Source: Gallionella sp. (GTDB lineage Bacteria; Pseudomonadota; Gammaproteobacteria; Burkholderiales; Gallionellaceae). Taken from it: 64,000 nucleotides of DNA. The stretch covers positions 17,652-81,651 of the forward strand of contig JAHFRA010000011.1 of assembly GCA_023259035.1 (NCBI GenBank). Direction: 5' to 3'. A model generated the notes under the pieces. The model was not told the origin of the DNA and made no database searches. It was given only the letters and a program-made list of their open reading frames with translations. Made by a program: the position numbers and the translations under genes. Below, in pieces: positions 17,601 through 26,361 of this stretch (its first letter is position 1; every line of letters starts with the position of its first letter).

Positions 17601-18611
17601 TTTCAGCGCCTCGGCGATGGCTTTAATATGTGCGGGCGACGTGCCGCAACAGCCTCCGGCGATGTTGAGAAAGCCGCTGGTGGCAAATTCTTTTACCAGT
17701 CGCGCAGTTTTTTCCGGCAGCTCATCGTAGCCGGTTTCGGACAACGGATTGGGCAACCCAGCGTTGGGATGCGCGCTGATATAACAGCTCGCGACGCGCG
17801 ACAGTTCTTCCACATACGGGCGCATCAGTTCAGCGCCCAGCGCGCAGTTCAGGCCGATCGACAATGGCTTCGCGTGCGACAGGGAATTCCAGAACGCCTC
17901 GGTAGTCTGGCCGGACAGCGTGCGTCCCGAAGCATCGGTGATCGTTCCTGAAATCATGATCGGCACGCGCACCTTATGTTGCTCGAAATATCGCTCGATT
18001 GCAAACAGCGCGGCCTTGGCGTTGAGCGTGTCGAAAATGGTTTCGACCATCAAAATATCCGCGCCGCCGTCGAGCAGGCCGCGTATCGCTTCGGTGTAGC
18101 TTTCCACCAGTTCGTCGAAGGTGACGTTGCGCGCGCCGGGGTCGTTCACGTCCGGCGAGATCGACGCGGTGCGCCCGGTCGGCCCGAGCACGCCCGCGAC
18201 GAAGCGCGGCTTGTCCCTGGTGGAAAATTCATCGCACAGCCCGCGCGCCAGCTGCGCACCGGCCATGTTCAACTCGTACACCAGATGCTGCATCTGGTAA
18301 TCCGCCATCGAGACGGAGTTGGAGTTGAACGTGCAGGTCTCCAGAATATCCGCGCCCGCTTCGAGATACTGGCGGTGGATGCCGCCGATAACGTGCGGCT
18401 GGGTCAGCAGCAGCAGATCGTTGTTGCCTTTCACATCAATCGTGTGGTCGGCAAAGGTTTTGCGCGCACCGTTGTAATCGCCGTATAACTCCGTGCCGCG
18501 ATAATGCGCCTCGGTCAGCTTGTGGCGCTGGATCATCGTGCCCATTGCGCCATCCAGAATCAGAATGCGTTTTTGCAGCTGCTGCTCAAGCGGGTGGGTG
18601 TTGCCGGTCAT
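14697..18611 (-). CDS. metH: Cobalamin-dependent methionine synthase
   Basis: MetH transfers the methyl group of 5-methyltetrahydrofolate via cobalamin to homocysteine. All modules are visible. The homocysteine/zinc barrel comes first ('[11 protein letters not shown]', '[14 protein letters not shown]', '[11 protein letters not shown]'). The pterin domain follows ('[19 protein letters not shown]'). The cobalamin domain has the Co-ligand motif '[10 protein letters not shown]' and '[11 protein letters not shown]'. The SAM activation domain has '[15 protein letters not shown]'. The length of 1304 is above the usual 1225-1240. The excess lies in the linker before the activation domain, where a palindromic repeat is inserted in frame. 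No cobalamin or SAM riboswitch is visible upstream. Confidence 0.97.
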   Translation of the reverse strand: MTGNTHPLEQQLQKRILILDGAMGTMIQRHKLTEAHYRGTELYGDYNGARKTFADHTIDVKGNNDLLLLTQPHVIGGIHRQYLEAGADILETCTFNSNSVSMADYQMQHLVYELNMAGAQLARGLCDEFSTRDKPRFVAGVLGPTGRTASISPDVNDPGARNVTFDELVESYTEAIRGLLDGGADILMVETIFDTLNAKAALFAIERYFEQHKVRVPIMISGTITDASGRTLSGQTTEAFWNSLSHAKPLSIGLNCALGAELMRPYVEELSRVASCYISAHPNAGLPNPLSETGYDELPEKTARLVKEFATSGFLNIAGGCCGTSPAHIKAIAEALKDVPPRRIPDIEKKLRLSGLEPFNVGDDSLFVNVGERTNVTGSKMFARLILSGDYAQALDVARNQVENGAQIIDINMDEAMLDSQAAMVKFLNLIASEPDISKVPLMIDSSKWEVIEAGLKCVQGKAIVNSISLKEGEANFIKYATLVRRYGAAAVVMAFDEQGQADTYKRKTEICQRCYGILVNRVGFPPEDIIFDPNIFAIATGIEEHNNYAVIFIEATRWIKQHLPYAKISGGVSNVSFSFRGNEMVREAIHTVFLYHTIKAGLTMGIVNAGQLGVYEEIPIALRDAVEDVVLNHRPDAGERLVMLAETVKGGGKAQVEDLEWRKGTVQERLTHALVRGITTYIVEDTEEARRQAEFPVEVIEGPLMTGMNVVGDLFGAGKMFLPQVVKSARVMKQAVAHLVPYIEAEKLRTGNTSAKGKIVMATVKGDVHDIGKNIVTVVLQCNNFEVVNMGVMVPCQQILDTAREHKADIIGLSGLITPSLEEMAHVAKEMQRQGFTIPLMIGGATTSRVHTAVKIEPNYPSGATVYVTDASRAVGVCSNLLSGTLRDEYIAGIKADYAAAREQHEGKKSKAVYVTLAEARAHGLKTNWAKQIPDKTTSHSTRLSKDDSQVAGYPNPLLQREETTAPTASASPFESESAGMGGFSPNSQKGGLRGIYVPPKPWLMGVHKFENYPLDKIAEHIDWSPFFQAWELSGRYPRILQDAAVGEEARKLFADAQAMLKKIIGEKWLTANAVFGLFPANSVNSDDIEIYSDETRSKVAMTWHNLRQQSKKPDNIPNYCLADFIAPKETGVADYIGAFAVTTGIGIDARVAEFEKRHDDYNAILLKSLADRLAEAFAELLHARARREFWGYAADETLDNDALIAEQYRGIRPAPGYPACPEHTEKGALFELLMAPENAGITLTESYAMLPTAAVSGFYFAHPQAQYFATGKLDRDQVADYAKRKGWSVEEAERWLAPVLSY
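15621..15820. repeat. In-frame palindromic repeat insertion in the metH interdomain linker
   Basis: The region has C5/T5 and A4/G5 tracts in inverted arrangement (AAATCCCCCTCAATCCCCC at about 15620-15638; GCAAAAGGGGGTTGGGAT at about 15731-15748). It also has a perfect hairpin GGCTATC-N7-GATAGCC (about 15761-15781). It encodes roughly 60-65 low-complexity residues ('[13 protein letters not shown]', '[10 protein letters not shown]') that are absent from other MetH proteins. It is a diverged relative of the mpl insert. Confidence 0.75.
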
Positions 18612-18779
18612 GATGTGTAGCCTGAAAAATGAGCGCGAATTTTACCATGTAACGACACTAACGCTGCTCCCCTGCCCGCAAGTTACCTTGTAGGTTGCTG
18701 CCAAATTAAAGTGCACTTGAATTTAATAAATGTTTTATGATTGCCGCGTTTTATTCTGCACTTGAGCAAAGGAGGAACC

Positions 18780-19115
18780 ATGTTTTGCTTCACACGTATT
18801 GCTGCAACTTCACTGATAGTTTTCTTGCTCGCAGCTTGCGGCACTGTCCAAGTGGGGCGGAATTTTGACATGCGCGCGTTCGAAACGAAGATTGAGCGCG
18901 GTGTTTCTACACAAAGCCAGATTCGCGCATGGCTCGGTGCGCCGACGGGCACAGGGATTAATGTGGATACGGGCGGCGAACGCTTTGACGAATGGACGTA
19001 TTATTTTGCTTTAGGGAAGCTGTCCGATATGTCCGGCGCAAACGTGAAAATGTTGCAAATCAAATTTGACAAGCAGGGAATCGTACGCGGCTACAACTGG
19101 TCAACTTCGGAGTAA
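18780..19115 (+). CDS. Outer-membrane lipoprotein, SmpA/OmlA (BamE)-like
   Basis: The ATG at 18780 is chosen because it follows a strong AAAGGAGGAA box and yields a lipoprotein signal peptide ('SLIVFLLAAC', lipobox LAAC, lipidated Cys about residue 20). The mature 92 residues contain 'IERGVSTQSQIRAWLGAPTG' and a later 'WTYYFALGK' strand, the alpha-alpha-beta pattern of SmpA/OmlA lipoproteins such as BamE. Similarity is only by pattern, so a direct role in the BAM complex is not claimed. It stands alone, divergent from metH, with an AT-rich 168-bp upstream region. Confidence 0.7.
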   Translation: MFCFTRIAATSLIVFLLAACGTVQVGRNFDMRAFETKIERGVSTQSQIRAWLGAPTGTGINVDTGGERFDEWTYYFALGKLSDMSGANVKMLQIKFDKQGIVRGYNWSTSE

Positions 19116-19205
19116 AAGCAGAAGTTGAATCAGCCGCTGCCCGTCAAATCAAATCTGGATTATTGAGCCTTACATAAATGAAGGCAGCGTGCAAAACCAG
19201 CAAGT

Positions 19206-19235
19206 CCGTCATTCTGGCCCTCGCCGGAATGACGG
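19206..19235. repeat. Small intergenic palindrome
   Basis: CCGTCATTC and GAATGACGG form a perfect 9-bp stem around a 12-base loop. This 'CGTCATTCCGGC' type of palindrome is a frequent dispersed repeat in bacteria. It lies between the lipoprotein gene and the cysN 3' end and could serve as a bidirectional terminator. Confidence 0.6.
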
Positions 19236-19284
19236 CTGCTATATCTGCCTCTGTCATGAATCAAGTAGAGGGCGATAATACGCT

Positions 19285-20538
19285 TTAAACAATCATCCCC
19301 GCCGCGACCGTGTTGTTGGTCGCTTCATCAATCACAATAAAGCTGCCGGTAAAGCGGTTCTTGCCGTAGTGGTCGAGCGCCAGCGGCTGTTGCACTTTCA
19401 TCGCGACGCGGGCGATGTCGTTCATGTTCAGCTTGTCGGTTGCATGGTGCGCCAGGGTGTTCACGTCGACGCGGTATTCGAGGCGCGAGAACAGGCACTT
19501 CACCATGCGCGTGGTGTGCTTGATGATGTATTTGCGGTTCAGGTCGAGCGGCGCCTCGGACAACCAGCACAACATGGACTCGAATTCCTTTTCTACCTTG
19601 GGCGGGTTGACACCGCTCTTGACGAACATGTCGCCACGCGAAATGTCGATCTCATCCTCCAGCGTCAGCGTGACTGATTGCGGTGCGTAGGCGCGCTGCA
19701 ACTTGCCGTCGTAGGTGACGATCTCTTTTACCTTGCTGGTGCGGCCCGAGGGCAGCACGGTGATCTCGTCGCCGACCGCGATCTCGCCCGATTCGATGCG
19801 CCCCATGTAACCGCGAAAGTCGTGGTACTCATTGGTCTGCGGGCGGCATACCCATTGCACCGGATAACGGAAGTCGGCGGTATTTACGTCGTAATCGATC
19901 ACGACGTTTTCCAGAAAATCCAGCAGCGGCGCGCCCTTGTACCAGCTCAGGTTGTCGCCGTGCTCCACTACCATATCGCCGTTCAGCGCGGACATCGGGA
20001 TGCAGGTCACGTCATGGATGCCGAGCTGCGCGGCAAAGGCGCGGTACTCGGCGACGATGGCATTGAAGGTGTCTTCGGAATATCCCACCATGTCCATCTT
20101 GTTCACGGCCAGCACGATGTGCGGCACGCCGACCAGGCTGGCCAGGTAGGTATGGCGGCGCGTCTGCGTCAGCACGCCCTTGCGCGCGTCGATCAGGATG
20201 ACCACCAGATTCGCGGTGCTCGCGGCGGTCACCATGTTGCGCGTGTACTGCTCATGCCCCGGCGTGTCGCCGATAATGAACTTGCGCTTGGGTGTGGCGA
20301 AGTAGCGATAAGCCACGTCGATAGTGATGCCCTGCTCGCGCTCGGCCTGCAGGCCGTCGGTGAGCAGAGACAGGTCGACGGCGGCCATGCCGCGCTTTTC
20401 GCTGGTCTTTGAAATCGCCGAGAGCTGATCTTCGAAGATCGATTTCGAATCGTGCAGCAGACGCCCGATCAGCGTGCTCTTGCCGTCGTCTACGCTACCG
20501 GCGGTGATGAAACGTAATAGTTGTGTTGCGTTACTCAT
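19285..20538 (-). CDS. cysN: Sulfate adenylyltransferase subunit 1 (GTPase subunit)
   Basis: CysN is the GTPase partner of CysD; GTP hydrolysis drives formation of adenosine 5'-phosphosulfate (APS) from ATP and sulfate. The G1 loop 'GSVDDGKST' is at residues 14-22, G3 is '[12 protein letters not shown]' and G4 'NKMD', followed by EF-Tu-like beta-barrel domains. At 417 residues it has no fused CysC APS-kinase domain, which fits the APS-type reductase encoded nearby. It is the last gene of the leftward operon, 93 bp after cysD, and that gap holds a large inverted repeat. Confidence 0.96.
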   Translation of the reverse strand: MSNATQLLRFITAGSVDDGKSTLIGRLLHDSKSIFEDQLSAISKTSEKRGMAAVDLSLLTDGLQAEREQGITIDVAYRYFATPKRKFIIGDTPGHEQYTRNMVTAASTANLVVILIDARKGVLTQTRRHTYLASLVGVPHIVLAVNKMDMVGYSEDTFNAIVAEYRAFAAQLGIHDVTCIPMSALNGDMVVEHGDNLSWYKGAPLLDFLENVVIDYDVNTADFRYPVQWVCRPQTNEYHDFRGYMGRIESGEIAVGDEITVLPSGRTSKVKEIVTYDGKLQRAYAPQSVTLTLEDEIDISRGDMFVKSGVNPPKVEKEFESMLCWLSEAPLDLNRKYIIKHTTRMVKCLFSRLEYRVDVNTLAHHATDKLNMNDIARVAMKVQQPLALDHYGKNRFTGSFIVIDEATNNTVAAGMIV

Positions 20539-20557
20539 ATAAATACCTTGTTTTTTG

Positions 20558-20618
20558 TCCGCAGATTACGCAGATTAGATGGATTAAAACCAAAACAAAA
20601 ATCTGCGTAATCTGCGGA
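20558..20618. repeat. Inverted repeat between cysD and cysN
   Basis: Two perfectly complementary 18-bp arms (20558-20575, TCCGCAGATTACGCAGAT, and 20601-20618) surround a 25-base AT-rich loop. In the cysD-cysN transcript this would be a very stable stem-loop without a U-tract. The 'CGCAGATTACGCAGATT' motif is a known type of dispersed bacterial repeat. Confidence 0.85.
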
Positions 20619-20631
20619 AGAAAAGATTTTT

Positions 20632-21537
20632 CTAGAAATAGCCTTCTTTCTTGCGCAGTTCCATCGAAGCCTCCGAGGTCTGGTCGTCCATGCGCGTCGC
20701 GCCGCGTTCGGTGATGCGCGTGGTTGATGTTTCCTCGATGATTTCCTGTGCGTTGCTTGCGCAGGATTCCACCGGCGCGGTGCAGGTCATGTCGCCGACG
20801 GTGCGGAAACGCACCGAAAGCACTTCCACTTTTTCACCCGGCTTGGGCTGCACCAGATGCGATACCGGAATCACCGAATTGCCGCGACGGATCACTTCGC
20901 GTTTGTGCGCATAGTAAATTTCCGGGATATATAGCTTCTCGCGTGCGATGTATTCCCAGATATCCATCTCGGTCCAGTTGCTGATCGGGAATACGCGAAT
21001 GTTTTCGCCGGCGTGCACGCGCGTGTTGTAGATGTCCCACAGCTCCGGGCGCTGGTTCTTCGGATCCCACTGGCCGAACTCGTCGCGGAACGAGAAGATG
21101 CGCTCCTTGGCGCGCGCTTTTTCCTCGTCGCGCCGCGCACCGCCCATGCAGGCATCGAAGCCGAACTCGGCGATGGTCTCCAGCAGCGTCACAGACTGGT
21201 ACGGGTTGCGCGGTTTGTCCGGGTCTTTAATAACGATGCTGCCGCGCTTGATCGAGTCTTCCAGCGAGCGCACGATCAACCGCTCGCCGAGATCGGCGGC
21301 CAGCTTGTCGCGCGTCGCGATCACCTCGGGGAAGTTGTGCTCGGTGTCGATGTGCACCAGCGGAAACGGGAATTTCGCCGGACGGAACGCCTTCTCCGCG
21401 AGGCGCAGCATCACGATGGAATCCTTGCCGCCGGAAAACAGCAGCGCCGGGTTTTTGCACTCCGCCGCAACCTCGCGCATGATGTGGATGGATTCGCTTT
21501 CCAGCGCGTCCAGATGGGTAAAGGTGTGTGCGGTCAT
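20632..21537 (-). CDS. cysD: Sulfate adenylyltransferase subunit 2
   Basis: CysD is the catalytic subunit that adenylylates sulfate to APS in complex with CysN. It belongs to the PP-loop ATP pyrophosphatases: the 'LLFSGGKDSIVMLRLA' P-loop is at about residues 33-48. The conserved blocks 'VHIDTEHNFPEV', 'GGARRDEEKARAKERIFS' and 'NWTEMDIWEYI' are present. The 301-residue length is standard. It lies between cysH (221 bp upstream in the transcript) and cysN. The gap to cysH holds a nested palindrome and a relic of a second cysH 3' end. Confidence 0.97.
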   Translation of the reverse strand: MTAHTFTHLDALESESIHIMREVAAECKNPALLFSGGKDSIVMLRLAEKAFRPAKFPFPLVHIDTEHNFPEVIATRDKLAADLGERLIVRSLEDSIKRGSIVIKDPDKPRNPYQSVTLLETIAEFGFDACMGGARRDEEKARAKERIFSFRDEFGQWDPKNQRPELWDIYNTRVHAGENIRVFPISNWTEMDIWEYIAREKLYIPEIYYAHKREVIRRGNSVIPVSHLVQPKPGEKVEVLSVRFRTVGDMTCTAPVESCASNAQEIIEETSTTRITERGATRMDDQTSEASMELRKKEGYF

Positions 21538-21580
21538 CTTTAATTTTCTTTCACTTCTTCAAACATCAATATCGGTTTTC

Positions 21581-21625
21581 GTAAGGTGCGCTATACGCAC
21601 CATGGTGCGTGGAACGCACCCTACA
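21581..21625. repeat. Nested palindromic repeat upstream of cysD
   Basis: The 45-bp block runs GTAAGGTGCG...CGCACCCTAC with an inner CGCACCATGGTGCG palindrome. It resembles the 'TAGGGTGCGTTCCACGCACC' repeats scattered in many proteobacteria. It lies about 45 bp before the cysD start and immediately after the cysH relic. Confidence 0.7.
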
Positions 21626-21633
21626 GGTGCTAG

Positions 21634-21695
21634 CCAGTTTCAAAAGAACGGGTTTGGTTACGCGCAAATCGCACTCTTTGTCTTCCGGGTTTTGG
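21634..21695 (-). pseudogene. Relic of a second cysH 3' end
   Basis: On the minus strand this reads NPEDKECDLRVTKPVLLK, almost identical to the last 18 residues before the CysH C-terminus (NPEDKECGLHVAKPVLLK). The DNA of the two segments aligns without gaps over about 60 bp. Nothing of the rest of cysH is recognisable. It is a remnant of a tandem duplication or of a lost paralogue. The catalytic 'ECGLH' has become 'ECDLR'. Confidence 0.8.
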
Positions 21696-21758
21696 TTCCG
21701 ACTAACGCCGTGTGCTCCACACGGCATAAGTCTTCACCGAAATCCAGAGGACTACATA

Positions 21759-22454
21759 TTACGCACGTTTCAAGAGAACTGGTTTCGCCACATGCAAGCC
21801 GCATTCCTTGTCCTCTGGATTTTCCCACCACCACCTGCCGGCGCGGATATCTTCGCCCGGCGTGATGGAACGGGTGCATGGCGCGCAGCCGAGGCTGGGG
21901 TAGAACTGGTCATGCAGTTTGTTGTAGGGTACATCATGCTGCCTGATGTAGGCCCACACATCCTTGTTCGACCATTCCAGCAGCGGGTTGAATTTCTGCA
22001 AGCCGAAATCGGCATCAAACGACGCTACCTCCAAGCTGCCGCGCGTGACCGCCTGGTCGCGGCGTAAGCCGGTTATCCACGCCTTCTTGCCCCGCAGCGC
22101 GCGGCGCAACGGTTCGACCTTGCGCGCAAAACAGCAGCTCTTGCGCAATTCCACGCTGCCGTAAAAACCATTCACTCCGTTTTGTGCGACATATTTTTCT
22201 ACCGCAGCACTGTCCGGAAAATACACCTTCAATGGTAAGCCATAGCGGTCGGCTACCTCCTGCATCAAGTCGTAGGTTGCTTGCGGCAGGCGCCCGGTAT
22301 CCAGGCTGAATATTTCAATGTTCAGTTGGTGTTTGGCAATCAGGTCGGTCAGCACCATGTCTTCCGCACCCAGGCTGTTGGCAAAACAAACCGGCGAAAA
22401 ATCGCTTTCCGCTTGTTGCAGTACAGCAACCGCTTGGTCAACTTTTTGTTGCAT
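21759..22454 (-). CDS. cysH: Assimilatory adenylyl-sulfate (APS) reductase
   Basis: The enzyme reduces activated sulfate to sulfite with thioredoxin. The 231-residue protein has the PP-loop-like 'FANSLGAEDMVL', 'SLDTGRLPQATY' and 'ITGLRRDQAVTR', and the C-terminal nucleophile in 'ECGLH' (Cys218). Two cysteine pairs, Cys107-Cys108 and Cys190-x2-Cys193, are the 4Fe-4S ligands that distinguish APS reductases from PAPS reductases. This agrees with the absence of CysC. It starts 9 bp after the cysI stop codon, so the two are co-transcribed. Confidence 0.95.
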   Translation of the reverse strand: MQQKVDQAVAVLQQAESDFSPVCFANSLGAEDMVLTDLIAKHQLNIEIFSLDTGRLPQATYDLMQEVADRYGLPLKVYFPDSAAVEKYVAQNGVNGFYGSVELRKSCCFARKVEPLRRALRGKKAWITGLRRDQAVTRGSLEVASFDADFGLQKFNPLLEWSNKDVWAYIRQHDVPYNKLHDQFYPSLGCAPCTRSITPGEDIRAGRWWWENPEDKECGLHVAKPVLLKRA

Positions 22455-22463
22455 GTCCTTCTC

Positions 22464-24503
22464 CTATACCAGCAAGCCTGCAGATGCTTCAGTTAAATCA
22501 AGGTGTGCGTCTTTTTCCATCACAAATGCCCCCACCTTCACCGTCCAGCTATCCACCGCCGCACTGAGCGGCGCAAGCTCTTCGTTGCTGAGCTCGTGCG
22601 CATTCGCCAAAGCAGTAACCACCGTTGCAAACTCGTCGGCAATCTCGCCGGGTACCATTTGCTTTAACTGGCTGGCAAGTTTGCCCAAATCATCCTGACG
22701 AATCCCGTCCAACAACTGCGCCACACCCGAGCCAAGCAGCCGCAGGATCGCCTCATTGCACTGCGCCGCCTCGTCGTACTTGCGCTGAAACACCAATGCG
22801 TTGCGATATTCGCGTTCATGAGCGGCCTCGAAAAAATTCGCGCCGATCAATACTTGCGACGCACCCGCACATTCACCGCCACCCAGATTCAGCACACGGA
22901 AATCGCCGGTATCGCCGTGGTCGCGCATTACCTCTTCGACATCCCTGGCTTTCACTTCGATGATATCCGCCAGCAACTGCTTGAAAGAATCCGGCTGTTG
23001 CAACCGCGCCCAGGCAAAGAAACTTTCTGCGCCGCTATCCTGATAGGCCTGTTCCACCTGCGCAATCGCCCGTTCTGCACGCGCCGCTGGCACCGCCGGG
23101 CCTTTCAGCGCCAGCGCACCGCCTGCCATGCCGCTACCGCCAAAATACATCTGGTAATGCGGCACCAGCTTGCCGTGCACGCGCTTGCCCTCACCGTAAA
23201 TGCCGATATCGCCAGTTTCCGGTTGCGCGCAACCGTTGTGGCAGCCCGACACGCGAATGCGCAAATCGCTTACGCCACCAGACAGTTTGGGCGCCAGCAC
23301 AGTGCTGGAAGTAATCCCCAGGCGGCAAGTCGAAGCACCAGGGCAAGCCGTTACATTGTCGCCTGCGCCGGGTTCGCGCAGGTTCAATGCCGCCAATCCC
23401 GCCCGCAACGCGGTAATCTGCCCTTGCGCCACGTTCAGGATGGCAAAGTTCTGATCCTGCGAGGTATGCACCTCATTCAAGCCATGTGCCTGCAACAATC
23501 GCGCAACACCGCGCATTTGCGCCACGCTCAAATCGCCCAGGGGCACCGCGACCGGCAGCACGAACAATCCCGGCTGATATTGCGCAAACAGCTTGCGCGG
23601 TGTGCCGGGGCCAGGAATCTCGCTGACAACTTGTTTGCGCCACTCGCCTTTGGGATACGGTTGATCGGCAAGAGCTTCTCTGGTGCGGGTAAATTCTTCG
23701 CGGTATTTCTCCACAAATCCTTCTGCGCCGAAACGCTCGACCAGAAACTTGATGCGCGATTTGGCGCGCTTGGTGCGATCAGAATACTTGTTATGCAAGG
23801 TCACCAGAGCTTCCAGCGAAAACAGCAATTCCTGTTCGGGAATGAATTCTTCCACCACGATGGCCTCGCGCGGCTTGTGTCCCAAGCCGCCGCCCGCCTT
23901 TACCATGAAACCGTGCTGCCCGTCCTTCTTGACCGCCACCACGCCGCAGTCTTGCAACAACGATTGCGCGCAATCTGCCTCGCAAGCGGAGAAGCTGATC
24001 TTGAACTTGCGCGGCATCTGCTGGTTGAGCGGGTTGCGCAGAAAATGGCGCGTCGCGCCATCCACATGCGCATTGACATCCACGTGCCCGCGCGGGCACA
24101 CGCCCGAAAGCGCGCAAGCAGACATATTGCGCACCGCATTGCCGCACGCCTCGCGCGAGGTCAGTCCGGCCTGGGCCAAGCGGCGCATCGCCTCGGGTAT
24201 CTCGGCCAATGGAATGAAATGGATCTGGATCGACTGGCGTGTAGTGATATGCGCAACATCCCGCTGCGCGTACGCTTCCGTCACATCCGCCAATGCGTCC
24301 AGTTGCGTGGCGGTCAACCGTCCGCCGGGCACCTTGATGCGCAGCATGTTCACGCCTACCTGGCGTTGGCCATACACGCCCTGTTGCAGGCGGACGGCGG
24401 TAAAGCGGTCAGCATCTATGTGGCCGTTAAAAAAGGTCTGCACCGCTTGTTCGAAGCGGTCAATTTCCTCGAAGTCAGACAGGTTTTGTGTATTTTCGCT
24501 CAC
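22464..24503 (-). CDS. cysI: Assimilatory sulfite (nitrite/sulfite) reductase hemoprotein with C-terminal helical extension
   Basis: The enzyme reduces sulfite to sulfide using siroheme and a 4Fe-4S cluster. The GTG at 24503 is preferred because AAGGAG lies seven bases upstream; the frame also opens at 24521. Cluster ligands are visible as 'CPGASTCRLG' (C-x5-C) and 'SGCHNGC' (C-x3-C). The protein is about 679 residues, some 120 more than typical CysI. The extra part after 'VLNLGGGECAGASQVLIG' is predicted helical and of unknown role. No flavoprotein CysJ is encoded here, so a ferredoxin-type donor is likely. It lies between the tauE-like gene and cysH. Confidence 0.9.
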   Translation of the reverse strand: MSENTQNLSDFEEIDRFEQAVQTFFNGHIDADRFTAVRLQQGVYGQRQVGVNMLRIKVPGGRLTATQLDALADVTEAYAQRDVAHITTRQSIQIHFIPLAEIPEAMRRLAQAGLTSREACGNAVRNMSACALSGVCPRGHVDVNAHVDGATRHFLRNPLNQQMPRKFKISFSACEADCAQSLLQDCGVVAVKKDGQHGFMVKAGGGLGHKPREAIVVEEFIPEQELLFSLEALVTLHNKYSDRTKRAKSRIKFLVERFGAEGFVEKYREEFTRTREALADQPYPKGEWRKQVVSEIPGPGTPRKLFAQYQPGLFVLPVAVPLGDLSVAQMRGVARLLQAHGLNEVHTSQDQNFAILNVAQGQITALRAGLAALNLREPGAGDNVTACPGASTCRLGITSSTVLAPKLSGGVSDLRIRVSGCHNGCAQPETGDIGIYGEGKRVHGKLVPHYQMYFGGSGMAGGALALKGPAVPAARAERAIAQVEQAYQDSGAESFFAWARLQQPDSFKQLLADIIEVKARDVEEVMRDHGDTGDFRVLNLGGGECAGASQVLIGANFFEAAHEREYRNALVFQRKYDEAAQCNEAILRLLGSGVAQLLDGIRQDDLGKLASQLKQMVPGEIADEFATVVTALANAHELSNEELAPLSAAVDSWTVKVGAFVMEKDAHLDLTEASAGLLV

Positions 24504-24521
24504 AACTTTTCTCCTTTGCAC

Positions 24522-25307
24522 TTACTTGTAAAACACCATCTTGAGACCGATGATGAGCAACATTACTGCCAGAATCGGACGCAATGTTTTTTCCGGTACT
24601 CTGGCGCTCAAATGGCTGCCAGCGTAGATGCCGGGCAACGAGCCAAGCAGCAAGCTGCCCAGTAACACCAAGTCCACCGTACCCAATGCCAAATGCCCCA
24701 TCCCAGCCAGCGCGGTCAGCGGCACGGCATGCACAATGTCCGTGCCCACCACCTTCACCGCCGGCATGCGCGGGTACAAAAACAACAATGCGACCGTACC
24801 TAACACGCCTGCGCCAATCGAAGAAACGGTCACCAATGCGCCAACCACCACGCCCGTCGCAATAGTGGCCGCCGGCAAATAACGATGATGCAATTCGTAC
24901 ACCGTACCATCCTCGCGCCGCGCAATTTTCTTGATCCAGTCTTTCAACAACAGCGCTGTAGCCGTCAGTAACAGCGCCGCGCTCAACACGCCGGTCACCA
25001 AGCCGCGCAAGGTCTTTTCATCCAGCGCCAAGTATTTCAGCAGGGCTACCGTAGCCACGGATGCCGGCAAACTACCCAAACCGAGCAACCCCACCACTTT
25101 CCAGTCCACCGAACCGCGCCGCCCGTGCACCCAGCCACCCAGAGTCTTGGTCAACGAGGCATACAGCAGATCGGTACCCACTGCGGTTGCCGGAGACACG
25201 CCAAACACCAGCACCAGTAACGGGGTCATTAGCGACCCGCCGCCAACCCCCGTGACACCGACAATCAGCCCCACCAGGAAGCCGGACAACGTGTACATCC
25301 AATCCAT
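24522..25307 (-). CDS. TauE/SafE-family sulfite/sulfur-compound permease
   Basis: The protein, about 261 residues from the ATG at 25307, is very hydrophobic with seven to eight predicted transmembrane helices. It has the family motif 'GFLVGLIVGVTGVGGGSLMTPLL' near the start, in two halves ('GALVTVSSIGAGVLG' in the second). The in-frame codons upstream of 25307 overlap the cysB promoter region and are unlikely to be translated. TauE/SafE proteins move sulfite, sulfonates or related anions across the inner membrane. As the first gene of the cys operon it is a candidate sulfate or sulfite transporter. Confidence 0.85.
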   Translation of the reverse strand: MDWMYTLSGFLVGLIVGVTGVGGGSLMTPLLVLVFGVSPATAVGTDLLYASLTKTLGGWVHGRRGSVDWKVVGLLGLGSLPASVATVALLKYLALDEKTLRGLVTGVLSAALLLTATALLLKDWIKKIARREDGTVYELHHRYLPAATIATGVVVGALVTVSSIGAGVLGTVALLFLYPRMPAVKVVGTDIVHAVPLTALAGMGHLALGTVDLVLLGSLLLGSLPGIYAGSHLSARVPEKTLRPILAVMLLIIGLKMVFYK

Positions 25308-25416
25308 GCGCAACCGCCTTTTCAAATTCAGGCGCGCATTGTAGTCGAGCACCGTTATACTTCTAAATACTTTATTGTTAGAATGTTATAACTATTGGTA
25401 ATATAGGAGTATAGCC
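25308..25416. promoter_or_regulatory. Divergent cys operon / cysB control region
   Basis: The 109-bp gap between the divergent tauE-cysI-cysH-cysD-cysN operon and cysB is AT-rich. It contains short ATAAC/TTAG-type half sites (for example GTTATAACTATTGG at about 25384-25397), as expected for binding of the LysR-type regulator CysB. No precise operator can be defined by eye. Confidence 0.45.
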
Positions 25417-26361
25417 ATGAACCTGCAACAACTGCGCTACCTCAACGAAATCGTGCGCCAAGGGCTGAAAATTTCCGATGCGGCAAGTGCGCTGTACACC
25501 TCGCAGCCCGGCATCAGCAAGCAGATAAAATTACTCGAGGAAGAGTTGGGCATCGAGATTTTTGTGCGTAACGGCAAGCGCATCGCCGCCGTCACGGAAC
25601 CCGGCAAAGCCGTTCTGGCGATCGCACAGCGCATGCTCCACGATGCGGAAAACTTGAGGGAGGTTGCCCAGGAATTTCATTCGCAGGATAGCGGCCACCT
25701 GACCATCGCTACCACCCACACCCAGGCACGGTACGCCCTTCCTCCCGTGGTCAAGCAATTCATCAAACGTTATCCTGGCGTGAAACTGGGACTTCACCAA
25801 GGCAACCCGACCCAGATCGCCGAACAAGTGTTGAGCGGTGAAGCCGACATTGGTATCGCAACCGAAAGCCTGTCGCTCTACGATGATCTCGTCACGCTGC
25901 CATGCTACGAGTGGAACCATTGCGTTATTACCCCGCTACGGCACCCCTTGCTCAATGAGAAAAAACTGACGCTGGCTAAAATTGCGCAATATCCCATCAT
26001 CACTTACGACTTTGCATTTAGCGGGCGCGGCAAAATCAATGCCGCGTTCGAAGCGGCAAACATTCAACCGAACATCGCGTTGACCGCGATTGATGCGGAC
26101 GTGATCAAAACCTACGTGGAATTGGGATTGGGTATTGGCATACTTGCGAAAATGGCTTTCATACCAGAACGCGACAAGCACTTGCGTATGATAGATGCCG
26201 GGCATCTGTTCAAATCCAGCACCACGCGTATCGCAATCCGCAAGAACGAATACCTACGCGGCTATGCTTACGAATTTATCGAGCTATTCGCCCCGCATTT
26301 GACCCGCGAGGTCGTAGCCAAGGCTATGCACCTGTTCATGTTACCGGAGAAACAACCCTAA
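25417..26361 (+). CDS. cysB: LysR-type transcriptional regulator CysB
   Basis: CysB activates sulfate assimilation genes and responds to N-acetylserine or O-acetylserine and to sulfur status. The 314-residue protein has the N-terminal winged helix-turn-helix ('LKISDAASALYTSQPGISKQ', about residues 14-33) and a periplasmic-binding-like effector domain. That domain has 'IATTHTQARYALP', a feature of CysB/Cbl proteins. It is transcribed divergently from the cys operon. AGGAG lies upstream of the ATG. Its stop codon overlaps the end of a transposase fragment on the opposite strand. Confidence 0.95.
   Translation: MNLQQLRYLNEIVRQGLKISDAASALYTSQPGISKQIKLLEEELGIEIFVRNGKRIAAVTEPGKAVLAIAQRMLHDAENLREVAQEFHSQDSGHLTIATTHTQARYALPPVVKQFIKRYPGVKLGLHQGNPTQIAEQVLSGEADIGIATESLSLYDDLVTLPCYEWNHCVITPLRHPLLNEKKLTLAKIAQYPIITYDFAFSGRGKINAAFEAANIQPNIALTAIDADVIKTYVELGLGIGILAKMAFIPERDKHLRMIDAGHLFKSSTTRIAIRKNEYLRGYAYEFIELFAPHLTREVVAKAMHLFMLPEKQP

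Noticed and set aside
15789..17951. 720-residue plus-strand open frame opposite metH
   Set aside because: It is a long antisense shadow of the GC-rich metH gene, with His/Arg-rich composition and no family motif.
18612..18740. Possible cobalamin or SAM riboswitch upstream of metH
   Set aside because: No B12-box or SAM-riboswitch core could be found in the 130-bp leader.
22818..24665. 615-residue plus-strand open frame opposite cysI
   Set aside because: It is the antisense shadow of cysI; sulfite reductase motifs on the minus strand are unambiguous.
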